Assembly (NCBI GenBank): GCA_009924725.1 | Contig: RFRA01000039.1 | Coordinates: 1 to 8,148 of the forward strand | Reading direction: 5' to 3' | DNA from: Actinomycetota bacterium | GTDB lineage: Bacteria > Actinomycetota > Actinomycetes > Nanopelagicales > Nanopelagicaceae | DNA length: 8,148 bases | In this document: positions 1 through 6,042 of the stretch, in pieces | Position numbering within the stretch: position 1 is the first letter of the stretch | Layout: every line of letters starts with the position of its first letter | The notes under the pieces: model-generated | What the model saw: the letters and a program-made list of their open reading frames with translations, nothing else | What the model was told of the DNA's origin: nothing | Database searches by the model: none | Program-made: the position numbers and the translations under genes

Positions 1-539
1 TTTCAGCACTTAATCGCCCCGTTATTGCCGGAAGCACTGGTCTTGAATCATATGTAAATGCAATCCAAACCGATGCTGCGATCAACCCAGGTAACTCTGG
101 CGGCGCACTAGTAGATGCAAGCGGCAAGTTGATTGGTGTTAATTCAGCGATTGCAACTCTTTCATCTGGCACTGCAAGTGGTTCAATCGGCTTAGGTTTT
201 TCTATTCCGATAAATGAAGCTAAGCGCGTAATTGATGAAATTATTGTAACTGGCAAATCAACCAGACCTGTTCTAGGCGTTTTCTTTGATACGGCTTACA
301 CCGGAATTGGCGCAAAAATTCTGCGACTAAGTGCTGGTGAAGGGGCTGAAAAAGCTGGCATTCCAGTGGGCTCGGTAATCAAGTCAATTGAAGGCTTCAA
401 GATAACCGACAACGTTTCAGCAATCGTACGTATTCGCGCTGCAGCGCCAGGTAGCACTATTACGGTTATTGTAGATTTGCCTAATAACGGCGGTCTAAAG
501 ACATTTAGAGTAACTCTGGGTCAAGCAGCTTCAAACTAA
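1..539 (+). CDS. HtrA/DegP-type trypsin-like serine protease with PDZ domain, 3' part only
   Basis: The frame is open from base 3 and ends at TAA 537-539, giving about 178 C-terminal residues; the start lies outside the window. Near its beginning it carries the S1C signature IQTDAAINPGNSGGALVD, and the catalytic serine codon is at 96-98. The LIGVNSAIA and GLGFSIPI segments that close the protease domain of HtrA proteins follow. From about base 260 onward comes a PDZ domain (RPVLGVFF, then GAEKAGIPVGSVIKSIEG), which in this family binds exposed C-termini of substrates. The His and Asp of the triad and any signal or membrane anchor would lie upstream and cannot be seen. In actinobacteria these proteins are usually membrane-anchored and act on misfolded or envelope proteins, so that location is inferred. 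The ACT-domain gene follows 43 bases later on the same strand. The family call is secure; the exact paralogue (HtrA, PepD or other) is not. Confidence 0.93.
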   Translation, partial: SALNRPVIAGSTGLESYVNAIQTDAAINPGNSGGALVDASGKLIGVNSAIATLSSGTASGSIGLGFSIPINEAKRVIDEIIVTGKSTRPVLGVFFDTAYTGIGAKILRLSAGEGAEKAGIPVGSVIKSIEGFKITDNVSAIVRIRAAAPGSTITVIVDLPNNGGLKTFRVTLGQAASN

Positions 540-582
540 TGGCGTCAGCACCTGCGAAATACTTTTTCGATAAGGTTTAGCC

Positions 583-822
583 ATGGCTCAATTCAGATTG
601 CAGGTCGTTCTTCCAGATCGCCCCGGCTCATTAGGTGCGGTTGCATCGGCAATTGGTTTTGCTGGTGGCGATATTCGCGGCCTGGTTGTAATGAAATCTG
701 AAGATGGTCGTGGCTATGACGACATCACTGTGGCTGTTCCCGGCTCTGATCCAAGTGATTTAATCGAAGTGCTGACCGCTATTGGCGGCGTTGAAGTAAT
801 TTCAGTTACGCCAGTTAATTAA
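583..822 (+). CDS. small stand-alone ACT-domain protein
   Basis: This 79-residue protein consists of a single ACT domain. The N-terminal strand and turn FRLQVVLPDRPGSLGAVASAIG shows the Asp-Arg-Pro-Gly-x-Leu motif that in ACT domains forms the ligand-binding loop before helix 1. It is followed by a GGDIRGLVVMKS strand and a DDITVAVP strand. ACT domains bind amino acids or similar small molecules and usually regulate an attached or partner enzyme. No enzyme domain is present here, so it probably works as a dimer or with a partner that I cannot identify. The ATG at 583 has a Shine-Dalgarno-like TAAGG at 571-575. Its TAA (820-822) interlocks with the stop codon of galT on the opposite strand, leaving no room for a terminator between them. 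The ligand and target are unknown. Confidence 0.9.
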   Translation: MAQFRLQVVLPDRPGSLGAVASAIGFAGGDIRGLVVMKSEDGRGYDDITVAVPGSDPSDLIEVLTAIGGVEVISVTPVN

Positions 823-1937
823 AGTTTAACTTCACGCAATTGCGTGGCTGATTGCTCTGGCTTTAGATCCATGATGAATGCACCCATGGCAGATTCGGAA
901 CCCGCTAAATACTTTAATTTACCTGGTTGGCGACGAACGCTTGTGATTTGCCAATGCAGACGCATTACATCTCGGCCAACTCGAACCGGTGCTTGGTGCC
1001 AAGTGGCGATGTATGCCATTTCAATACCAAAGACGCCATCGAGCCGATTTAATACTTCAAGGGCAATTTCAGGGAAAGCGTTTGATGCGGCTTCATCTAG
1101 TTCAGCTAAGTCGGCAACTGGCTTAAGTGGCGCTACATGAATTTCAAATGGATATCGCGCTGCATATGGCACAAAGGCAATCCAATGCTCATTACGAGCA
1201 ATTATGCGATCGCCATCTTTAATTTCACGAGCTACAACATCATCTAGTAATACTCGCCCCGTGCGAGCTTTATGTTCTTGCGCTGCTGCCAACATTTTCT
1301 CAACTCGTGGCGGCAAGAAGGGGTATGAGTAAATCTGTCCATGTGGGTGAGACAGCGTTACGCCAACCTCTTCGCCACGATTTTCAAAGGGGGCGATATG
1401 GGCAATATAACTTGCTTGTGAGAGCTCGCGAACTCGATCTTTCCAAGCTTCCAGAATTACCCGAACTTGCGATGGCGCTAAATCCTTTAATGACTTTCCA
1501 TGATCTGCCGCAAAACAAATAACTTCACACTTACCAGCTGTCTGACCTTCAGCGGTTTGGGTACTTACCGCTTCGGGCAATTCAAAATCCCCAACTGGTG
1601 GGCGAAAAGATGGGCCGCGGTTATCGAAAACAACGACTTCAAAATCAGCCTCTGGAATCTCGGTTAACAGCTCTCCTGGGTTTTCAGACGTTGGGCAGAG
1701 AGGACAAAGTTCTTTTGGTGGTAAAAAAATGCGGTTCTGTCGATGGGAAGCAACAGCAACCCATTCACCAACAAGTGCGTCATAACGAAGTTCACCAATT
1801 TGTGGTTGCGCTTCAGCGGGGCGTTGATCTTGCGCATCGCGACTTTGCCCTTGGGTGTCGTAGTAACGAATCGTGCGGCCATCGGCCATTTGGCGATCTG
1901 TACGCGTGATATCGGCTGGCAACTTGGCAACGCTCAT
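819..1937 (-). CDS. galT: galactose-1-phosphate uridylyltransferase
   Basis: GalT exchanges UMP between UDP-glucose and galactose-1-phosphate, giving UDP-galactose and glucose-1-phosphate, in the cytoplasmic Leloir pathway. The 372-residue protein shows the family landmarks in order: GELRYDALVGEWVAVASHR (48-66), a zinc-type CPLC pair (Cys78, Cys81), CEVICFAADHGKSL with the likely zinc-ligand His146, and FENRGEEVGVTLSHPHGQIY, where His199 of His-Pro-His is the expected uridylylated nucleophile. The C-terminal half continues with EIHVAPLKP and a LHWQITSVRRQPGKLKYLAG segment typical of the second domain. Length is normal and all key residues are present, so the gene looks intact. No good ribosome-binding site precedes the ATG. 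The original glpK stop at 1951 lies only 13 bases upstream, which suggests translational coupling that the glpK frameshift would now disturb. No galK or galE is in view. Confidence 0.95.
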   Translation of the reverse strand: MSVAKLPADITRTDRQMADGRTIRYYDTQGQSRDAQDQRPAEAQPQIGELRYDALVGEWVAVASHRQNRIFLPPKELCPLCPTSENPGELLTEIPEADFEVVVFDNRGPSFRPPVGDFELPEAVSTQTAEGQTAGKCEVICFAADHGKSLKDLAPSQVRVILEAWKDRVRELSQASYIAHIAPFENRGEEVGVTLSHPHGQIYSYPFLPPRVEKMLAAAQEHKARTGRVLLDDVVAREIKDGDRIIARNEHWIAFVPYAARYPFEIHVAPLKPVADLAELDEAASNAFPEIALEVLNRLDGVFGIEMAYIATWHQAPVRVGRDVMRLHWQITSVRRQPGKLKYLAGSESAMGAFIMDLKPEQSATQLREVKL

Positions 1938-1950
1938 AATGAAATGAAGT

Positions 1951-3256
1951 CTACTGTGCCCAATTCAGAGTTCGCTCGATCGCCTTGCGCCAGTTAGCAA
2001 AGCCTTTTTCGCGTACTGCTGGCGTAGATGTTGGATGCCAACGATGAAACTCTTTCGGCTGACATGGCATCCATAATTTCGCGAGTTTGATAACAGATAG
2101 CTTCGAGGGCAGCTCTTGCTAAATGCGCCTTGGTAGCTGCGCGAGTTAGGCCAACAATCACGCCACGTGCATCACTGCGCCAATATGGCGCAAACAAGCC
2201 AGAAAATGCCGGCACAAAATAAACCCCGTCTGTATCTGGCACCGAGGCAGCTAAGTTTTCAATTTCACCTGCACTAGAAATTATTCCTAGTTGGTCGCGT
2301 AACCATTGAATTGCTGAGCCGGTAACTGCAACTGAACCTTCAAGCGCGTATTGAACTGGTTCAGCACCGAATTTAAAACAGACTGTAGTTAGCAGACCAT
2401 TTTTAGATCTAACAATTTCATCGCCAGTATTTAATAACGCAAAATTTCCGGTGCCGTAAGTAGTTTTAGAATCGCCACGAGCGAAACAAAGTTGGCCAAC
2501 CATGGCAGCTTGCTGATCACCCAGAATTCCGGCAATCGGCACTGCAGTGCCAAATGGACCATTCGGATCTGTTGTTGCATAAATTTCGCCAGATGATTTG
2601 ATTTGCGGAAGCGTGGATAGCGGAATATTAAATTGAGTTAGTAGCGACTGATCCCAGTCGAGCGTCTCTAGGTTCATCACCATAGTGCGGCTGGCATTTG
2701 TGACATCGGTTAGATGCACGCCGCCATGGGCGCCACCAGATAAATTCCAAAGTAGCCAAGAATCAATAGTTCCAAACCTGGCAGTTTGCGCAGCTACAGC
2801 TTGCTGGACGGAAGGTACATTATTGATTAGCCAATTAATTTTGCTAGCTGAGAAATAAGGGGCAATTGCTAAGCCAGTTTTATGGACTATTTCATCCTTA
2901 ACCGCAGCGCTAAAAGCCGCTAGATAATCAGAAGTACGAGTGTCTTGCCAAACGATTGCGTTAGCAAGTGGCTTACCAGTCTTACTATCCCAAGCCACCG
3001 TAGTCTCGCGCTGATTAGTAATTCCGATGGCAGCTAGTTGTGAGCCAATGATTCCGGCTTGCTTAAGCGCGCCAGTAATCACTTCTTGTGTGCGAGCCCA
3101 AATTTCAGCCGCATCGTGTTCGACCCAACCTGCTTGCAGCATGATCTGGCGGTGTTCTAATTGGTGTTGCCCGACAATTTTTCCAGCGTGATCAAAAATC
3201 ATAAAGCGAGTACTGCTGGTTCCTTGATCTAGGCTGCCAATGAATCTCTCGCTCAT
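1951..3256 (-). pseudogene. glpK: glycerol kinase with an out-of-frame internal deletion near the C-terminus
   Basis: Glycerol kinase makes glycerol-3-phosphate from glycerol and ATP. From the ATG at 3256 (AAGG at 3264-3267) the frame matches the family: phosphate-loop GSLDQGTSSTRF, NQRETT, FGGY signature 1 YFSASKINWLINN (134-146), catalytic-base Asp247 in ILGDQQAAM, YGTGNF, and signature 2 from GVIVGL to AALEA. After YQTREIMDAM (residue 398, about base 2063) similarity stops; the last 22 residues are unrelated and end at TAA 1994-1996. The true family C-terminus lies in another frame from 2052 to TAG 1951 and reads EFHRWHPTSTP...EKGFANWRKAIER. Missing between them are about 70-75 residues (estimated against E. 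coli GlpK, 502 residues), including the VDGG...NN part of the nucleotide site. The in-frame product would be 420 residues and is unlikely to be active. The choice between a real pseudogene and an assembly or base-call error is open. Confidence 0.85.
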
Positions 3257-3265
3257 ATAGCTACC

Positions 3266-4885
3266 TTAATTCCTTATCTGATTCTTACAACCATCAATTG
3301 CGGGTTTAGGCGTAGCGCTAATAGTTGGCTTTGGCGTAGGGGCGATGCCCTGTACTACGTTAAAAGTAACTGGCAACTTAGTCGTAGCATGAGTTTTAGT
3401 TTGATCAGTAAACTGAATTGAGCCAGTCCAATCTCCGGCGGTAAAGCCTGTAATTGACAGAGTCCAGAGGCCACTTGCTGCTCGGGTGGCAGTTTGAGTT
3501 AGTTTTGGTTTATCAATTGAAAGCGGATCAAAAACAAATTGCACGGTACCTGTAACAACTGGTGAGCCATCAGGGCGATTTACTCCGACATCAAATGTGA
3601 CTGCTTTGCTCGTGTCAGTCGCTCTCTGTTTAGAAATTAACATCGTAGTTTCTTCATTGATTGGCATTAAGTCAATCGGATCAGGCACCCAAGTTCCGGC
3701 CGTTAGATCAATAAAATTCTGTGCGGTGCCACGGAAAATATTTAAATCAACGCGAGAACTAGGAACTCCGTACCTAACCCCGATTCCACAAGAGGAGTAT
3801 TGCCAAATCAGCCATTGTGATTGGCATGCACTTGAAGTCCAGGAATGCACGAAACAACCACCGGGCTTTAGTCCAGGTTGATTAATCGGGTCAAATGGAT
3901 TTATTGCGTATTGTGCTAGCCAAAGCGGGTATTTACTAAGGGTTGCACTCTTATTCATGGCACCTTCAAGAAAGCTCGGGTATGAATACAAAATAGGTTT
4001 ACGGCCGAGTTTTTCAGTTAGAATTTCGAGGAATGTCTCGGCCCACAACGTAACTGAACTCTTCGTTGCATATTTAGCGCAACTACGATCACTATTTACT
4101 TTTACACAGTTGTTTTCCAGATCGAGTGCGTAAGGCAAATCTCGGGGAGTTAACCCACCTATTGCTGAAATTCGCCAAATAACTTTTTGAGCTTGAGCAG
4201 TTGCATCTCGGATAACTGCGTCTGGGTCACTTGTGTTTGGCAAGATCGCATAATGATAAAAACCTGTGTAGATGCCAGCAGCTTGAGCAGCAGGACGATC
4301 AATCAGCAAGTATTTAAGCGAGAGAGCATCAGCATCATCACGAGTATCAGATGCTTTAATCATAGCGAAGCGAATACCAGCCGAATACATTTTGCTGAAA
4401 TCAATTAACTTTCCATATGGATGTTGCCATCTTGAAATATCGACACCATGTATTCGACCTCCTGGACCAACTGCTTCAACAGCTATGACTGGATCTGTAA
4501 CCGAGATTTGAGTTGGGGGCTTTATGGTGATCTTTTTGATTGTGGAATAAATCGCTTTAGTTCCGACCGTAGTCTTGGCTCGGTAGTTGATGACAGAATC
4601 TTGCGCAGTTACTACCGTTTCAAGTTTCCAAGTTCCTAGCTTGGTAGTTTTAGTACTAAATCTAGTATCTGACCATTTGCCATCTATCTCGCTCTGTATC
4701 TTTATCACTAGCCCAGATTTTTTGGGAGTTAAAGCGCCATAGAAAGTTAGCAATGGCTCAATCAAATTAGGCGTTTGTTTTACGGTCAATGTGAGCTTTG
4801 AAGCCACAGCATTTGCAGTTGGTAGTGAAATTGAGAGCGCAACTGTTGCAATACCAACCGAGATGGCGATCAACTTATTTTTCAT
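3266..4885 (-). CDS. secreted GH25 lysozyme-like muramidase with Ig-like domains on both sides
   Basis: GH25 enzymes cut the beta-1,4 bond between N-acetylmuramic acid and N-acetylglucosamine in peptidoglycan. The 539-residue product starts with a signal peptide (KNK, hydrophobic stretch, TANA-VA, likely cleaved near residue 26-28). Residues about 30-125 form a beta-rich Ig-like region. The GH25 barrel spans about 144-390 and shows HGVDISRWQHP (Asp149), FAMIKASD, TGFYHYAI, the ALDLENN acid pair (Asp255, Glu257), LYSYPSF, LWLAQYAI, WQYSS and RVDLNIF. A second beta-rich domain (about 410-512) follows, then a Pro/Thr linker (APTPKPTISATPKP) and a short Cys-containing tail. Several cysteines in the barrel (260, 269, 343, 354, 366) fit extracellular disulfides. 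The ATG overlaps the upstream TGA as ATGA, and glpK starts 9 bases after its stop. It could act in own-wall turnover or against other cells; the sequence does not decide. Confidence 0.92.
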   Translation of the reverse strand: MKNKLIAISVGIATVALSISLPTANAVASKLTLTVKQTPNLIEPLLTFYGALTPKKSGLVIKIQSEIDGKWSDTRFSTKTTKLGTWKLETVVTAQDSVINYRAKTTVGTKAIYSTIKKITIKPPTQISVTDPVIAVEAVGPGGRIHGVDISRWQHPYGKLIDFSKMYSAGIRFAMIKASDTRDDADALSLKYLLIDRPAAQAAGIYTGFYHYAILPNTSDPDAVIRDATAQAQKVIWRISAIGGLTPRDLPYALDLENNCVKVNSDRSCAKYATKSSVTLWAETFLEILTEKLGRKPILYSYPSFLEGAMNKSATLSKYPLWLAQYAINPFDPINQPGLKPGGCFVHSWTSSACQSQWLIWQYSSCGIGVRYGVPSSRVDLNIFRGTAQNFIDLTAGTWVPDPIDLMPINEETTMLISKQRATDTSKAVTFDVGVNRPDGSPVVTGTVQFVFDPLSIDKPKLTQTATRAASGLWTLSITGFTAGDWTGSIQFTDQTKTHATTKLPVTFNVVQGIAPTPKPTISATPKPAIDGCKNQIRN

Positions 4886-5139
4886 ACGAGACTAATCTCG
4901 ACTTCGATGCCAAGGACCTCTTTAATTACAGTTTTTAGGGTTGTGATCTGACGGTCGCGAATTTCCGAGTACTCATGGGCTGAGCCGAATTTGCGGCTGT
5001 CAGAGAAATCTAAATGCAGTGTTTGGCCATCGAATTCAGCTAACCGGGCATCAAAGAACGAGATCCAGGCAATACGATCAATTCTTTCGAGCTGATCTAG
5101 AACCGAGTTCCATTGTTGGCGTAACTGGGCTAGATCCAT
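4882..5139 (-). CDS. small protein resembling the C-terminal domain of DNA polymerase III gamma/tau
   Basis: I place the start at the ATG 5137-5139, giving 85 residues, because it lies 10 bases after the regulator's stop and just before the recognisable region. A GTG at 5164-5166 would add nine residues and overlap that gene by 17 bases; neither has a clear Shine-Dalgarno. The protein reads WNSVLDQLERIDRIAWISF, then DGQTLHLDFSDSRKFGS, then TLKTVIKEVLGIEVEI. This order (W..VL, R..W/A, G..L.L.F, L...L.EVLG..V.I) is the pattern I recall from the end of actinobacterial DnaX proteins, where the domain contacts other replisome parts. No ATPase or zinc module is present. The resemblance is from memory, not a search, so function is unassigned. 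The stop overlaps the GH25 start (ATGA), so the two are probably translated together. Confidence 0.75.
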   Translation of the reverse strand: MDLAQLRQQWNSVLDQLERIDRIAWISFFDARLAEFDGQTLHLDFSDSRKFGSAHEYSEIRDRQITTLKTVIKEVLGIEVEISLV

Positions 5140-5149
5140 GCCCGAGATT

Positions 5150-5818
5150 CTAGTGTCTAGGTGCACCGATCCACTTGTAGTAGTGACCAGCTATTAAAAC
5201 TCTCAGGTTTCGACTGCGATCTGGTGCAATTGCGAAGTGTCCAGCGATTCGTGCAACGATTTGTTCCACTGATTTCTCGCTAACAAATCGAACTCGGCCA
5301 ATCTCAGCATTACTTAAGCCAGTGGCAACCAGACGCAGCGTTTCAATTTGGGTATCTGTCATAGCAGCTAAAACAGAGGCAAAAGGATTTTCATGAGGGG
5401 AACCATGACTATCTACCCATACAACTGGATTTTTGCTTTCAGCAATCTTAATTGAATCTCGAATGGAGTCTGTGATTACTTCTAGATTACTTATTGATTT
5501 CTTTAAAATTAGTTGAGTGCCAACTGGAACATCTTTGGCTGCAATACCGAGCAAACGTAAATCGGGACAAGCTGTAGTAATTACAATTCCAAGTGCTGGC
5601 TGTAATTTTCGCAATTTTTTTACTAGCGTGATTGCTTCTTGACCATCGGATTGAATATCAATAACAAGTACTTCTGGCTGAAGTGATCGAAAAAGGTTTT
5701 CCGCTACAGCTAAATTATTGGCTTCTCCAACTACATTTATTGTGTGTAAGCGAAGAGCTGCGCTTAAAGTCGCGAGTTCGAATGCGTCACCATTTATTAC
5801 GAGCACTCGGAAAGTCAT
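5150..5818 (-). CDS. NarL/FixJ-like response regulator with a partly degenerate receiver domain
   Basis: This 222-residue protein has an N-terminal receiver-like domain (about 3-125) and a LuxR/NarL helix-turn-helix domain (about 150-215). The DNA-binding part is clear: MTDTQIETLRLVATGLSNAE followed by IGRVRFVSEKSVEQIVARI, close to the usual LTxREREVLxLxAxGLSNxEIAxxLxxSxxTVKxH pattern. In the receiver, Asp54 (VLVIDIQSDG) fits the phosphorylation site, Thr81/Thr82 (IVITTA) the switch residue, and Lys106 or Lys107 (LILKK) the conserved lysine. The two acidic residues that bind magnesium after strand 1 are largely missing: the stretch is VLVINGDAF, with Asn and Gly where Asp-Asp is usual. Phosphorylation may therefore be weak or absent. 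No histidine kinase is in the window. It is the first gene of the minus-strand run and may control it, which is inferred from position only. The ATG has no obvious ribosome-binding site. Confidence 0.88.
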   Translation of the reverse strand: MTFRVLVINGDAFELATLSAALRLHTINVVGEANNLAVAENLFRSLQPEVLVIDIQSDGQEAITLVKKLRKLQPALGIVITTACPDLRLLGIAAKDVPVGTQLILKKSISNLEVITDSIRDSIKIAESKNPVVWVDSHGSPHENPFASVLAAMTDTQIETLRLVATGLSNAEIGRVRFVSEKSVEQIVARIAGHFAIAPDRSRNLRVLIAGHYYKWIGAPRH

Positions 5819-5842
5819 ACTTAAAAGTAACTGACTAACCTA

Positions 5843-5878
5843 TCTGGGGCTACCCAAATGGTTAGGGGTAGCCCTAGA
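5843..5878 (-). promoter_or_regulatory. strong hairpin upstream of the response-regulator gene
   Basis: The arms 5843-5855 and 5866-5878 pair over 13 positions (core GGGCTACCC / GGGTAGCCC, outer part with one G-T wobble), around a 10-base loop at 5856-5865. GGTTAG in the loop (5860-5865) is also complementary to CTAACC at 5835-5840, so a second, competing pairing is possible. The structure ends 24 bases before the regulator's ATG. If the promoter at 5900-5929 is right, it lies in the 5' leader. It could instead be an operator, or a terminator for the GH43 transcript, though no T-run follows directly on either strand. Confidence 0.55.
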
Positions 5879-5899
5879 AATAATTGTGGCGAATTCAAT

Positions 5900-5929
5900 A
5901 TTTTAGATTAATTGCCTAATGGCTTCCAA
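5900..5929 (-). promoter_or_regulatory. candidate sigma-A-type promoter for the minus-strand gene run
   Basis: On the minus strand there is TTGGAA (5929-5924; 4 of 6 to the -35 consensus) and TAAAAT (5905-5900; 5 of 6 to the -10 consensus) with an 18-base spacer. This predicts a start near 5893 and a leader of about 75 bases that holds the hairpin. A weaker alternative is TACTTT at 5829-5824, which would give an almost leaderless regulator mRNA. The assignment rests on motif match alone. Confidence 0.35.
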
Positions 5930-5940
5930 CGTGTGGAGAA

Positions 5941-6042
5941 TTGAGTGCTGGCTCGGATAGCTGGCATGGTCTGACATTTAGCCAAGATCTAACAATCAAG
6001 AACTGTCGCGAAGCCCTGGAAAAGTTTTTAAAGAGCGCCTAA
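5941..6042 (+). CDS. doubtful short ORF (33 residues) or gene remnant
   Basis: The gap 5819-6038 has no clear gene. On the plus strand the frame is open from 5920 to TAA 6040-6042. The only conventional start is TTG 5941, with GGAG at 5935-5938 too close (2 bases) to be a normal ribosome-binding site. The peptide contains GLTFSQDLTIKNCREALEKF and ends in a charged amphipathic helix. Its stop interlocks with the GH43 stop (6039-6041) in the same way that the ACT and galT stops interlock, which is the main argument that it is real or the 3' remnant of a lost gene. On the opposite strand a 24-codon ATG frame (5977-5903) also exists and one may be a shadow of the other. No family is recognised. 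Confidence 0.2.
   Translation: MSAGSDSWHGLTFSQDLTIKNCREALEKFLKSA

Noticed and set aside
555..569. CGAAA/TTTCG small hairpin between the HtrA-like and ACT genes as a terminator
   Set aside because: The stem is only 5 pairs and A/T-rich, and the next gene follows closely with a ribosome-binding site.
1598..1997. Open frames of 84-103 codons on both strands within galT
   Set aside because: They overlap a complete GalT with all motifs, match no family I know and have repetitive, arginine- or histidine-rich shadow composition.
1994..2062. A genuine alternative C-terminus or programmed frameshift in glpK
   Set aside because: A frameshift alone cannot restore the protein because about 70-75 conserved residues are absent from every frame between 2063 and 2052.
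3597..4639. Plus-strand open frames of 63-94 codons inside the GH25 gene
   Set aside because: They lie antisense to clear GH25 motifs and have Cys/Ser-rich translations with no recognisable pattern.
5903..5977. A 24-codon minus-strand ATG frame ending at TAA 5905-5903
   Set aside because: It is too short, has no ribosome-binding site, its stop overlaps the likely -10 box, and it may be a shadow of the plus-strand frame.
5879..5994. GCTGGC repeated twice (5947-5952 and 5960-5965) in the gap before the operon
   Set aside because: Six bases twice within 20 is expected by chance in such sequence and shows no wider repeat pattern.
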